NCBI GenBank assembly: GCA_963966185.1
Contig: CAWZYM010000158.1
Location: 246,001 to 310,000 of the forward strand
Direction: 5' to 3'
DNA: 64,000 nucleotides
Source of the DNA: Rhabditoides inermis
Taxonomy: Eukaryota; Nematoda; Chromadorea; Rhabditida; Rhabditidae
Shown: in pieces, positions 1-12,357 of the stretch
Layout of the letters: every line of letters begins with the position of its first letter
Numbering within the stretch: position 1 is the stretch's first letter
Translations under genes and position numbers: made by a program
Notes under the pieces: generated by a model
What the model was told of the DNA's origin: nothing
The model's database searches: none
What the model saw: the letters and a program-made list of their open reading frames with translations, nothing else

Positions 1-2123
1 TATAAACTTTTACTGTATGCAGACAAACATGTCTACCTGTCGCTTATACTCCTTTCTTGTCTGAAATATCGCCTCGTATGTTCGTGTCATCATAGCGATG
101 AGAAGATTGAACTGCAGAATCGAGACGAACAATTCGAAGATCAGAAACGTTGCCTAAATACACAACACTCAATTTCTCAGTTTTCGCCTGTTCCCATTCG
201 AACTAACTTTTCCAATCGTTTTGATGAATTCTGCTCGACACGCAGCGAGTTCCCTACAAACATAGATAGTAATTACATTGAAAGTATGATAAACCATGGA
301 AAATTGTACCTGTAGAGGACAGTGAACTCTCCCACTGTCATGATGAAAGTGCGAATGAATGCGTCAATAGGCGATTGAATGACGTTGTCGAATTCGTACA
401 TGGTTTCGTCCTCAAAATGTTTGAAGTCGATTCGACTCCTTTTCCTTGTTTACCTTGCATATTGCTGTTTCGTTCTTCTTTGCGAGCGATAAAATCATTC
501 TCTGGAAAAGGTTTTCTGCATGAATTAATGATTACATTTTCAAGCAATTATCCCTGTTTATAGTTACAGTCGCGATATTTACTACGCTTTCATTATCCTA
601 TCGAAAATTCTATAGTTGTAGTAGTAACTATAAAATTTAAGTTTATTATTATTGTATAGTTGCAAAGTCATACAGTATGAAACGCTCTATTAATTAATCC
701 GTACCTTCAGTTCCGGAGTCCTTCCTTCGTACGGATACTTCGTGTTCGCACAATCCTCCAGAAACTGATTCGTAAAGCGCTCGCATGACGTGAAAATGAG
801 GTAAAACGCTGCAACGAGAGAGATAATGCTATAACACGTGCCGCGACTGCGCCGCAATGCGGAGCGGCGCGGTCGCGTTGCGTTCTCACATTGAGAGAAT
901 CCCATGAGAAAGATGGAGTAGATGACAAAGAATCGACTGATGTCCGTAGCAATGATTGTGTAAACCATCAACACAAATGGTCCGACGAACTTTATGGCTC
1001 TAGAAAAAAAAATTGATTGTCATTCTGTTGTGCTACACAAACCTGCAATAGTACATGAAATGCACAGTGGTGAGAATGACTGCGATATTCGAGAGAACAT
1101 TGTCCAAGACCAGCAGAGCCGGCGAGATGTAGCAGAAGCCACGGATCTATAAACATGTGAGTACTGACCAGTGTTTGTCACAAACTCACCGGTATAATCG
1201 CCAGAACGAAGAGAAACGAGATTTTGTAGAGGATCTTGGAAGGGAAGGCTCTCTGAAATAGGGTGTGGAGGGAGGAATAGAGTATGGCTGACTGACCAGG
1301 ATGGCCCACCACTTTCCCCTGCCGATGCGCTTGATGTCTTTGAAGTCGAGTGCCATCTGGATGACCACACACACCACGACGATGCACTCACACGCCAGAC
1401 GGACCTGTAGACAGATACGGGCTAGTGAATATCGATTTTCAGTTCCACTATTCCGCGCGTACACCACCGCATTTGAAAATCCCGCGCGCGCGAATCTTCG
1501 CAGTTGAATCAATTCTCAAGCTATTAAATGAATGATAGACATTTATCGCGTGCGAGAAATGTGTGATAAACGATAATAATGTGTGATAAACGAATCCCGC
1601 GCTTCACATGCCAACTCACCGTGTTCTGGTTGAACAACGACTTGTTGTGTTCATCTCGGATGGCGAAGTAGTTGCGCAAGTGACACTGGCCATTCGTCAT
1701 ATCATCGGACGATCCTGAACAGAGGAAGAGCGTCAGAGTATACAAAACGGACGGAATGTGGCGAGCAGAAGGCACTATGAGAGTGTCTCGGGGACAGGAG
1801 CCTTGACTCACGCTTGTCGTTGAATTTGGGTACTTGGCAGGTGGTGTTGAAGGATCCGAGCACTGGCTTCGTGCATTCCTCGTACACCTGACCCGCGAAC
1901 GTGATCGAGCCGTTCGTAATCACCTGCAAAATGAACAGAAACCTCGATTTTGACTCTACAAAAACTCACCTCGGTGGTTTCGCTGAACGGTCTGGTCATG
2001 AAAGCTGCGAAGAAGACAATGTAGTAGAAGACAAACATGACGAGAGAGAAGGTCCATCTGGAATGGAGAAACTCAAGCAACACATGGTAGTAACTGTGAG
2101 AAAGAGAGGGAGTGGGGGTGGGT

Positions 2124-2180
<57 letters not shown>

Positions 2181-3978
2181 GCGCACCTCTTCCTTCCGAA
2201 CGCGTTCCACTTGGAGATCATCAGATTGTCGAGCAGCCCATCCAGCAGATCCAAGTGCGCCGTCGACTCCTGAACAGATAAAGATATAAAAAATAGATGT
2301 AACAGTTGGAACTGTGCGTTATTTCGCAACCCCAATGAGTGCATCTGGCATGTCGTGTCAGGAGGCGGTGACCTTTCTGCTTGTACTGTACATATTGTAT
2401 GTACTGCACTCTACATGCAGTTTACTTCCAAATGTCCCGTTCTAACAAGTAATCCGAATTTTCCGTAGCCAGTAACGAGTAAGGACATGATGGCAGAAGT
2501 GTACTGTACTGTAGACTTTTCAATCTCCACCCACCCCGTAGACGACGAGAGACAGGGCGCTCTCCTCGTTCATCTCACCCGTAGACTCGTTGATCGTGTC
2601 GATCTTAGCCAGAGGGTACGCCGTCTGCAAGAAGAAAGAGTCTCTCTCTCTTTCTCTCCCTCCCCCTCTCTCCCTCTCTCTCTCCCTCTCTCTCCCTCTC
2701 CCCCCTCCTCTCTCTCTCCTTACCTGACTCGCTTCTCCGAACACCCACACGCTGTCCCCTTCTAGTTCTAGGATCTCGATGAACATCTAAATCATAGTAC
2801 TTGTTTATTTAATTGAAAATTTCGAATTTCATTAAAATATTGTAAACGAAATAGATTAGGAATCGAGCCTCGAAATAGCGAGTATATATTATGATTCGAT
2901 TGAAACGTATTTGTTTTATGATCGGTGCGTTGTCGGTACAGCGGCATGACGTTTCACGTTCCTCACATAATTGATAGATATTTGGTGATGACCAACAGTT
3001 TTCGTTCCGTTTTACTCGAGTAATGCGAAGAACAGTTATGTACCTCATTACAAACTGGGTCATCAGAACGCAAAACGAATCATACCAAGGCCAGGAACAA
3101 GTGAAGTTTCTGACGTGATATGTTTTCTGTGCTCTCTCTCATTTGTTACAGATAGCTTATAATTCCACCTGTCTCTTTGCCAGCTTGGCAGCTAGAGTGA
3201 GCGCGGTGAGCTTCTGTTTGTTCAGGATTCGCAGGTTGCCACCCAATTCCAGCACAAGACGAAGCATCGCCTATAAATTACAAATAATTGTTACTAGTTT
3301 TCATAAATGTGATTGCGCCCACCAAGTTCTCGTGAATGACGCACAGATGGAGCACAGTGTTCCCATTGGTGTCCTGCGCGTTGATGTTCGCCTGTGGGGA
3401 ACAGGAACAAGTTAGTGACTAGTTAACATGTTGTAGTTTATCCGAAGCAATAGCCTGGAATGCTTTGCTGATGGATTGAACACCACACCCATTATCTTAT
3501 CAAACGCTAGTTTTTATCATAAACTTGTGGTGAAACGTATACGTATCGGAAGATGAATACACCTGAGAAGTTCTAGAGTTGTAATGTAATATGACTTTCT
3601 GGCACACTAGACTGGAACTACATTTCGAGTCAAAACGTTAGCTATTTCTATGTGAAAATTACAGCAGCATGTGATAACGAAACTTTTGCAAAAAAACACT
3701 AAACTCATCGAACACACGTATTTATGCTGATGCTACAACACAATACGTTAAAAGTGGCATTTTTGTTGTTACAATATTTGCGCAGTGTGCAAGTACGCCT
3801 CTGGACAGTTGTCTGCATCGAAGAGGTCTTACTGTTTACAAGTTGAGAACAATGTTGGGATAAAATAGACTATGGCTATGGAATACCTTGTGAGCGACGA
3901 GCAGTCGGACACAATCTGCCTGGTTCATGCAGACGGCGAATGAGAGAGGGTACTCACCAAAGTACATGTTCCTGCAGG

Positions 3979-4016
<38 letters not shown>

Positions 4017-4482
4017 CCTCTCCCTCCCTCTCTCCCCTACCCCGTATAGTTTGTCCTGTCACTCAATTCCACGTATTCGTGTTCCAGTGAGTCGGTGCGC
4101 GACGATTTCTGTAAGAAAATGCATTGTCTTCTACCTGTTTTGATTACATATTCCTTATAGTGATTAGTAGACTTGCCCACCTGATCCTCCGCGCAGAAGA
4201 ATGCCCCGTAGCAGCGCTGGCTCACATCCGCCCCTGTAACATGATACGTTTCACAACTAACGTAAATTTAACAACTACAAAATCTAGAATTGCAATACCG
4301 ACTGATTACGCTAATCAAGTCAACCTTCAAACGTTTTTTTGCAGTGAATCGTGAAAAATACAATTTTATGAAACCCACCACATCTGAGCAGAATGGCGAC
4401 AAGATGCGGATCTTGATTGACGATGGCCTGATGGAGTGGCGAGAGACCTGAACCACGCCCACTTCAGCCACACCCATCGAGA

Positions 4483-4525
<43 letters not shown>

Positions 4526-6228
4526 CACCATAGTACTCCTCGCTGATGCTGATATCGTTGATCATCTTGGGATAGGCCTTGATCAGCTTCAGTGCCAGCT
4601 CATTGTGCATATCAGTGCCCTGAGTATTGATTCATGTTTGGATTGATTATTGCTTTTGCACTCACTTGCAGAAAGCATACTCCGATCAGCGTTTCACCCA
4701 TGGAACCTGAAAACATTGACATCTTGGTCTGGTTGCTTTTACCTTTTCTTTTCACAGTCGTAACAATAAAATGTGACGACTCGATTGTTTCTGAATGTGT
4801 ATCGATCGTATACCTCTTTCATCGAGTCTCCATGCCACATCTCTGTACTTGCTCTCCCCCTTCCCGCCCTTCCCTCCACCGTCCAACAGTTTCAGAGCTG
4901 GAAACAAGTACACAAAATGAACACATACATAAGCACGATAAACAGTTAGTAAACAAGTGAACGCACCTTTCTTGAGGTCTCCGACGTTCTCTCCTTCCTG
5001 ATTGAAGTCGTCGAGTACATTCGGCCCGCTCTTCCCCTTTCCCTTCTTCCGCATGAAAGCGCCCAGCATCGCGTTGCGCTCCTGAAAATAGAATTGTTCA
5101 GTTTGTATTTGTTTTTGTAACTTTTTGGGGCTGACTACCACTATTTTTCTAATTTATTTTCACCACTTATCCATGTTTATCAGGAAAGTCCCTCAGACCC
5201 CGATAATAGTTTTCTGTAAAGTACTTCCTTCACAGCCCATGTGCCTGATAGGTTTAGCACCGTGCGCAAACACAATTATGAGAGTTCGCACAGATTCGTG
5301 ATATCATTGTGGTGCATGGTGTACATTGATTTGTGGTATCTTTCTTTAAAAGCAATTTGCGTCAGTGAGAGAGTCACACAACACATTTTTCCTCGAATTC
5401 GTTTCGTGACGGATTCCAGAATCCTCGCAAATTGTATGATTCCGCGAACACTTTAATATAGGCGCCATGTCTATCCGTATCCATTGGAAACAAGACAAAT
5501 AGGAATTGTTTGCACCTTCATGCCTATATTGCAATAACAACAATGGGAACGAATTACGGTATGTTGTGGGACAGTAGAAGGGAAAAAGTTATTAGGAATT
5601 TCGACTACGATTTTGTATGTGATTTTTGCATGGTAGACACAATTCACATATGATGTGCAAAACATTGAAACTAACTAATTTAACAAACAAAAATAGATAA
5701 ATTCCACTTATCACCAACCTTGTTCCTTATCTTGACCAATTCCGTGATTGTCACCACCTTTCCCTTCCCTCCGTTGTACATGAACTCTTTCACCTAAAAA
5801 GAAAGATTACATACAATTTTCAAAACAGATAAAACCTTCGTTTCGATGTAGGAATCGATTATGGAATGGTCGCCGGTCGACTTGGCATACCTGGAAATCA
5901 ATAAATGGGCAATTCCAACGATAAAAATCGAATAATCGATACCGCATCCAGGGGATGAGCTCCCCGCCTCCGTGCATATCCACAAGTTTGTAAAGTTTCA
6001 TGTCCTCGCTGAAAAAAAGGTGTGGAATAAATTGTGGTGAACTATAATTCTTAAAAATAAGTTGAAAAATCGGCCCGAAAAAAACAGTGCACAGTGATGC
6101 GGAATCGAAAAAAAAACTGTTCCAATGGTTGTAAGTGAATGAATAAGTAGGAATAGATTTATGTATCCGTTTTACCTGAGCCTGCCCTGCCCGGCCGTCT
6201 TATCCTCTGCCGATGCTCCCGCTCCCAT
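1..6228 (-). CDS. TRPV-type cation channel A (partial, C-terminus off the left edge)
   Basis: Cation channel subunit of the TRPV family (OCR/OSM-9, Inactive/Nanchung class), expected in the membrane of sensory cells. The start at 6228 reads MGAGAS. About 26 exons follow, down to a last visible exon at 37-153. In order: a short N-terminal region ([11 protein letters not shown]), ankyrin repeats (for example LSPLHQAIV and [14 protein letters not shown], 4.4-3.2 kb), a pre-S1 linker with [11 protein letters not shown]1 (about 2059-1969), a long extracellular S1-S2 loop with Cys and Asn-X-Ser/Thr sites (1925-1621), S2-S4 (1408-891), S5, and a pore helix with the filter-like MTVGEF (exon 310-410). 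S6 ([15 protein letters not shown], exon 37-153) follows. The paralogue at 10.9-21.3 kb matches almost exon for exon. TRPV is well supported by the ankyrin plus six-TM layout and S6 motif; OCR versus OSM-9 cannot be decided by eye. The two exons at 310-410 and 208-253 are the least certain. Confidence 0.88.
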
Positions 6229-6883
6229 CGTGCAAAGAACGAGAAGAACCGTCCTCTTATGTCAGGCACACTTGAGTGTATTATGATAATGCGTGTCGAT
6301 ATATACAAAGATTAGAACCGTCCCGTGCTGAAACAAAAGCGCTATCAGAGAGAACAGAGACAAATTATCAAACGGCGCGCGATTGTGCGATTGTATCATT
6401 GTATGTGCGGCTAACCAAAAATGCAATAAAATTAGGGGGGTAGTTTTTGTCCGGAATAGCCCTTTAAAGTAGCATACTGTTCAGAAATTCGTGCATTAAC
6501 CACGACTCCCACGTGAAACTACATGTAATTGTATCTACTTTTCAGAAATAGACCATATGCTGGGGAAAAAAACGAATCACTCTAGAGGAAGCCACACGAC
6601 GGTATTCTCATTACGAAATGAAAGCTTCACGATGTTCTGTTAGTTTTTATCAGATAATTGAAAAAGATTGTAGTATTTAGATTTTCTATATTTCTATAAC
6701 GTGGTACATAGTCACAGTCTCACAGTTTGACAGTTCAATGACGATAATTAGAGTTATATAAAGGGTTTAAAACGATGGCCAATGGTGTGCATATGCAGTA
6801 ACCTAATTCACGATAGCTCGCGTGCGTGACCAATTGTATCGGCGATTCGAAAGGCGAGGGGTACTTCATGAAAGAAATGTAGC

Positions 6884-6921
<38 letters not shown>

Positions 6922-6930
6922 ATGAGAAAG

Positions 6931-6994
<64 letters not shown>

Positions 6995-7698
6995 AAGAGA
7001 GACATAGATAGATAGAGAGAGATATTGGAAAAATGTAGTCACCAATCGAGATTACGCAAGTGTAAGTAAACGATCAATTGAACATAGCAATGCACCTTCT
7101 ATGACTCCACGTCTATAAAACGTAGCTATGGTGAGTTAAGTGAATAACATTGTTTTCGAGGTGCGCTGTGGATATTCTCAGAAAGCAAATTTGTGATAGT
7201 GGGACTGGGAACACCTGCCATGTGGAGAGGGGAAAGAGGGTGAGGGGGAGAGGGAGGGAAAGAGGGAAATCCATATATGGTAGAGAAAGTGTAAATCGGA
7301 AGAATTACACTTCCTTTTTTCGGACATTGTGGGTATAATTGTATACAAAACCTATATTCTATCATCGACAGTCGATTATCGACACGATATCGAAATATTT
7401 TTTTCTTTTTTTTTCTCTTAATCGTTTGCGGATCTGTGAGGGATCCACCAAAAAAAGCGTATAGTCGTATAGAACAAAGTGTGAAGCGAAGTGGTGACAG
7501 CCGACAGACCGATCCATCTCCCGACGACTGTCGCAATGAACTTACGAACAATACCTGATTTGCATAGACCTCCTACTTGCATGCCTGTCGGAATGTCTGT
7601 GATGATTTGTGTGTGCTTGGAAGGGTCTAGATAAGGCGGACTAAGTAATGACCGGAGCACTCGTCGTTTCCTCACCTGAACAGTCGCCACCCCTCGTC
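6229..7698. other. divergent spacer between TRPV-A and the PP1 gene
   Basis: No coding exon is recognisable in this 1.47-kb spacer. It holds a (GA)n block at about 6890-7022 with short interruptions, a purine-rich stretch near 7220-7270, and A/T-rich runs. It must contain the promoters of the minus-strand TRPV-A gene and the plus-strand phosphatase gene. A TTTCTCACCTGAACAG-like splice acceptor lies about 12 bases before the phosphatase start. Confidence 0.6.
6890..7022. repeat. (GA)n microsatellite, interrupted
   Basis: About 130 bp of GAGA repeats with a GAATGAGAAAGAAAA interruption and a final GATAGATA run. It lies in the spacer between TRPV-A and the phosphatase gene, not in an intron. 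Confidence 0.9.
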
Positions 7699-9354
7699 AT
7701 GGCGGCCTCTGCGGGTATCGAAGCCCGAGGTAGCCACCCGCTCGCTCCGCCCCCTTTGACCCCGCCTCCTTGCAGACCCCCACCAGCCTTCGTTCGACAC
7801 TGTGGGACTGATCGAGCGTCTCCTCTCAGTGGGAGTGCCCGGTCGCACGCTCACCAAGACCGTGCCCGAGAAAGACCTCATCACCCTATGCGGTACTGAG
7901 TGTTACCGTACTCCTACCGTACAGTAGCTACCGTGCCCCTGTTGTTGTTACCGTAGTGTTGCAGAATTGGTGCAGCCGATCTTCAAGGACCAAGGTGCGA
8001 TGGTGGAGTTGGAGCCGCCGATTCGGGTGTGCGGAGACATTCACGGACAGTACGGAGACCTGCTGCGTATCTTCGCAAGGGTGCGCATCGATCGATTATC
8101 GATTGGTTATCGATTGATTCGTAGGGCGGCTTCCCTCCCTCGTCCAACTACCTCTTCCTGGGAGACTACGTGGATCGCGGCCGGCAGAACATCGAGACCA
8201 TCGCACTTCTATTCGCGTATAAGGTATACGGTACCTTGGCTTGACATTACCGTAACCCAGGAAACGACACCCTATCACCCTAATAATCATCATCACCCAA
8301 TGTTTATGGGGTACTGTACGTGACCGATGGGGTACTGTACGTGACCGAACCCGTGTTTGCAGATCGTCTACCCGAACAACTTCTTCCTGCTGCGTGGCAA
8401 TCACGAGTGCAGCCACGTGAACCGCATCTACGGCTTCTATAACGAGTGTCACACCCGCTACTCCGAGCGGATCTACGTACGATTCACGGTACTGTACCTA
8501 CCGTAACCTACAGTATACCGACCTTACTGTAGGAGGTGTTCGGTATGATGCCGCTGACTGCGTTGATTGGCGAGAAGATTCTGTGCATGCACGGAGGCAT
8601 CTCACCCAAGCTGCACTCTCTGGAAACCCTCAGATCAATCAACAGGTAGCGATATTATGCACACATAATGATTATGGGTATCCCTGTACTTGCAGACCGA
8701 CTGACGGGCGGGATCCTACGAGTATTGAGATGGACATTCTCTGGGCCGACCCGGTTAGCTCTCTCTCTCTCTCCTCTCTCTCCCCTCTCTCTCTCCCCTC
8801 TCTCTCTCTCACCCCCTCTCTCCCTCAGGTGGCGGGAGCTGTTGGCTGGCAGCCGAACATTCGCGGCGCCAGCTTTGGATTTGGCGAGGAGAAGCTCATC
8901 GAGACGTGCAAGAAGCTCGACATTGACCTAGTGGGTTACGGTAGAGTAGAATTGCGGTAATACGATGGGTTACGGTAGGCCCACTATGGTAACCGTACAT
9001 CTGCAGGTGGCTCGCGCTCACCAAGTGATCCAGGATGGCTACGAGTTCTTCGCCAACCGCCATCTGGTACGGTGTACTGTAGACTACCGTAACGGAACCT
9101 ACCGTATAGGTGACTCTGTTCTCTGCTCCGCACTACTGTGGACAGTTCGACAACGCGGCTGCGATTATGTGTGTCGACGAGCACTTGATGTGCTCGTTTG
9201 ACGTGAGTACGGTAGCTACAGTACACCCTTAACTCGTTTACTTCAGATCCTGCGTCCGTCGGTGGCTCCGCCCCCGAAGGCAGTGGCTGCTGCCCCTACC
9301 ACGCCCGCCGCCCCCGCTGCTCCATCTGCCGATCAGCCAGCACCCGCCAAGTAG
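7699..9354 (+). CDS. PP1-type serine/threonine protein phosphatase catalytic subunit (divergent)
   Basis: Metal-dependent Ser/Thr phosphatase of the PPP family, closest in layout to PP1. Eleven short exons join into about 336 residues; the start [10 protein letters not shown] is at 7699 and the stop at 9352-9354. Catalytic signatures are intact: GDIHGQ (exon about 7966-8080), GDYVDRG and LRGNHEC (8126-8474), the MHGGISP strand (8534-8645), RAHQV (9006-9065) and [11 protein letters not shown] (9110-9200). The metal ligands Asp, His, Asp, Asn, His, His are therefore present. Oddities: APHYCG replaces the usual APNYCG, the loop after LWADP reads [13 protein letters not shown], the N-terminal helix is short, and the tail is Ala/Pro-rich (residues about 305-336). 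This resembles the rapidly evolving PP1 paralogues of nematodes, many of them germline-expressed; that role is inference. Most introns carry the heptamer TACNGTA, and the intron at about 8753-8828 is nearly pure CT repeat. Confidence 0.93.
8758..8826. repeat. (CT)n tract forming almost the whole of a phosphatase intron
   Basis: Between the exon ending LWADP and the exon starting VAGAVGW, the intron consists of a donor (GTTAGC), CT repeats with some CCCC, and CCCTCAG. The repeat therefore also serves as the polypyrimidine tract. Confidence 0.85.
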
Positions 9355-10883
9355 ACGTCTTACATGATACAAGTAGATTAGAATGCTTAAAACGATTTGT
9401 GTTGAATGGATGAAACTATCTGTATAAAGAGAATTTTACACGATTGATGGTTGTGACTGTTGCTGGGGTAATGTTTATGCATGGTAGCTGGTGGCTGTTG
9501 CTGTATTTTCCACTGTCCACTGAGTGAATAGGTTTTTACTGCTTGCCAAGACGTACCGATAGCTCAAGCAAACAGAATGCAGAATGTCCGCCACTTTTCT
9601 CTTTTTGTTTCCGCGATTCAGAGACGCGTTGTTGGTTCAGAGTACAAGAATAGTGAGAGTGCGTACACACTGCGGTGGGTGTGCACTTGCACTTGGGTGT
9701 GCACCATGGACGTATTTGCATATTCTGACCATAGATCCCTGGATTGTAATGATTTTTTTGGGAGTTTGGAGACTGTGGGAAACGGACTGCGCAGTGAGTG
9801 GGCACTGTCAGCGTCAGTGGACGGAGCCTCGCCTTGGCTGGGCCGAGAAATACTCACCAGGATTTTACAAGCTGTAAAAAATGAAAGTTCTGATGACTTT
9901 TTTCCCACTTTCTCGCTGAAAAGTTCACGCTTTTCCGGTCGGCAAACCCCCCAAAACTGGACCAGCGAAAAGTGGATTTTTTTTTTTTATTTTTGGACAG
10001 GATCATTTATTTCTACAGAATTTCTCGTGTTTACGGATTGTACTCTATGTACATACTATAGCCAGGAAAAAAATTCAGTGACTTGGTGAGTTTGAGTTGT
10101 AGTTGTAGTTCTTCAAACTGTAAACACTAAAAGTGTAAGTTTCAAATCTATGAATAATTTAATTGCCCTCAGTGTTGTTTTATTTGTGATTATTGATAGA
10201 TACATCTGCGATACAAAAACATGTATGACTTTGTTTTCCTTTGCTTGTATTCAATAAATCAAACTACCTCAGACAGGTGTGATTGCGTTGTATGCTTTAC
10301 GACTCGGCGGTGAAAACAATTACATATTCGCAGTTACTACCCGCCGAGTAAATGAGTTGCCGCATTCAAACACTCCTTCTGGAACACTCCTTCTCACGTA
10401 GCCGCCTCGCACAGTTCTCACTAGATTACTTTGTTATTCTCACATCCGCATCACATCATTACAAGTGATCGGTGGTGGGTACTGTAGCTTAGTTAGATAT
10501 CCAACATCAGAATATAAGAAAACAATCACATTATATGTATTTGTAACTCGATGAGAATTTCCCTGGTTGTCAGGTTCCGTTTTACTTTATTACCAGTGTT
10601 ACTTCCATTCGCTTTCCTATATACTTTCTGTTCTCGTGTAATAGCGCGGAGAGCGCGTTTCGTGTTAATCGTCAACACGCAGCTCCGTATGAGATTGTAG
10701 CCAAGCATACATCTACATTCACTCTTCCACTCACATTCCCACTCTCCTCTTTCCATACAGTCATTTCATTGCCATTGCCGTGTACTTATTAATCGAACGC
10801 GACACTTTTCGAAACTCATTTCGAAACTCATATATTCTTTGTACTATCGATTATCGATTAGGTATTCTTATTATAGATTCAGA
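9355..10883. other. spacer between the phosphatase gene and TRPV-B
   Basis: No coding exon seen. The phosphatase 3' UTR presumably ends near the variant signal TATAAA at about 9422. Two 9-base arms (ACTCGGCGG near 10301 and CCGCCGAGT near 10340) could form a small hairpin with a loop of about 30 bases. A splice acceptor (ATAGATTCAG) lies one base before the TRPV-B start. Confidence 0.5.
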
Positions 10884-12029
10884 ATGGGTTCTGCGGCCTC
10901 ATCGGAGAGAAACGTCCAGATGGGACGAATCAATGAGGACAGCAAGTAATGAAGAATCAAATACATCGATTTTTCAGATTGTATCGATTTTTTTAGAATT
11001 TACAAACTGGTCGATATGCACGGCAGCGGCGAACTAGTGCAGTGGATGCGGTATCGATTTTTCAAAATTGTTTATATTCTTTGTAGATAACATCATAACT
11101 CATGAGTTTATCTATTTATCAGATATGCTCGCACTACCGGCGACCATTCATTGATCGATGCGTATATCGAAGCGGATAAGGTGACGTCATCTAGAATCAA
11201 CAAATCGATGAACTCTCTGTTTAGATCAACAACTTCATGTATCAGAGCGGGAAAGGAAAGGTGGTGGCGGTGACTGAGCTGGTGAAGATCAGAAACAAGG
11301 TGCGACCATCATAATCATTTTCCATTTTGAAGTTGTTATAATAATCTTTATCCGCCAAGAGATTATAGTAACACAACAGGAAATGTACAGTGCGCCAAAT
11401 ATGTATTGAGCTGACCCTAGATTATCTGTTGTTTTTTATCTGAAAAAATAGATATGAGTTCATGTGCTGTCAGGAGCGCAACGCGATGCTTGGCGCGTTT
11501 CGAGCGAAGAAGGGGAAGGGCAAGAGTGGACCGAACGTCCTGGATGACCTCAACCAGGAGGGAAACAACGTCGGAGACCTCAAGAAAGGTTTGTTTACTT
11601 GGTTGTTTGCTTGTTTACATTGTTTACTCGTTTCCAGCTCTGAAACTGTTGGACGGCGGTGGAAAGGGAGGAAAGGGCGAGAGCAAGTACAGGGAGATCG
11701 CGTGGAAGCTAGATGAGAGGGGTGAGCGCTCTCTCCCCCTCTCTCTCTCTCTCTTTCTCTCTCTCTCGATTTCTCCCTCTACCACTCAAGCTCTCTCTCT
11801 CTCTATTTTTATCTCTCTCTTTCTCTCTCTTTCTCTCTCTATTTCTCCCTCCCTCTCTCTCTCCCTCCTCTCTCTCTCCCCCCCCTCTCTCTCTCTCTAT
11901 TTATTCCTCTCTATCTCTCTCTCTCTCTCTCCCCCTATCTCTCCTTTCTCTCTCTCTCCCTTTCTCTTTATCTCTCTCTCTCTCTCTCGCTTTCTCTCTC
12001 TCTCTCCCTCTCTCTCTCCCTCTCTCTCT

Positions 12030-12074
<45 letters not shown>

Positions 12075-12315
12075 GCTCTCTCTCGCTCTCTCTCTCTCTC
12101 TCTCTATTTCTCCCTCTTTCACTCAATCTCTCTCTTTTCTCACGCTTTTCTCTCATTTTCTTTCTTCTTCTCCATACTTTGTCGCGAAGTTGAGTCATAT
12201 GACGGCATAATCGCATAATATCTATTTCAGGTGCGATGGGTGAAACGCTCGTTGGTGCGTGTCTCATGCAGTGTTCCGATGTGGGTTTCCAGTTCTCTCT
12301 CCCCCTCTCTCCCTC

Positions 12316-12357
<42 letters not shown>

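Noticed and set aside
338..547. Minus-strand frame with [15 protein letters not shown] as a TRPV-A exon
   Set aside because: The paralogue has no counterpart, and a different frame here gives the conserved pore exon; it is probably intron, though a small insertion exon cannot be excluded.
10301..10348. Nine-base arms ACTCGGCGG/CCGCCGAGT as a structured RNA
   Set aside because: The stem is short with a long loop and no other supporting feature; noted only in the spacer description.
11710..12218. Long Ser/Leu-rich and Arg/Glu-rich open frames through the CT/GA tracts
   Set aside because: Simple repeats lack stop codons by composition; they lie in introns between well-supported TRPV-B exons. 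The same applies to similar frames at 47.5-48.0, 58.3-58.7 and 61.9-62.5 kb.
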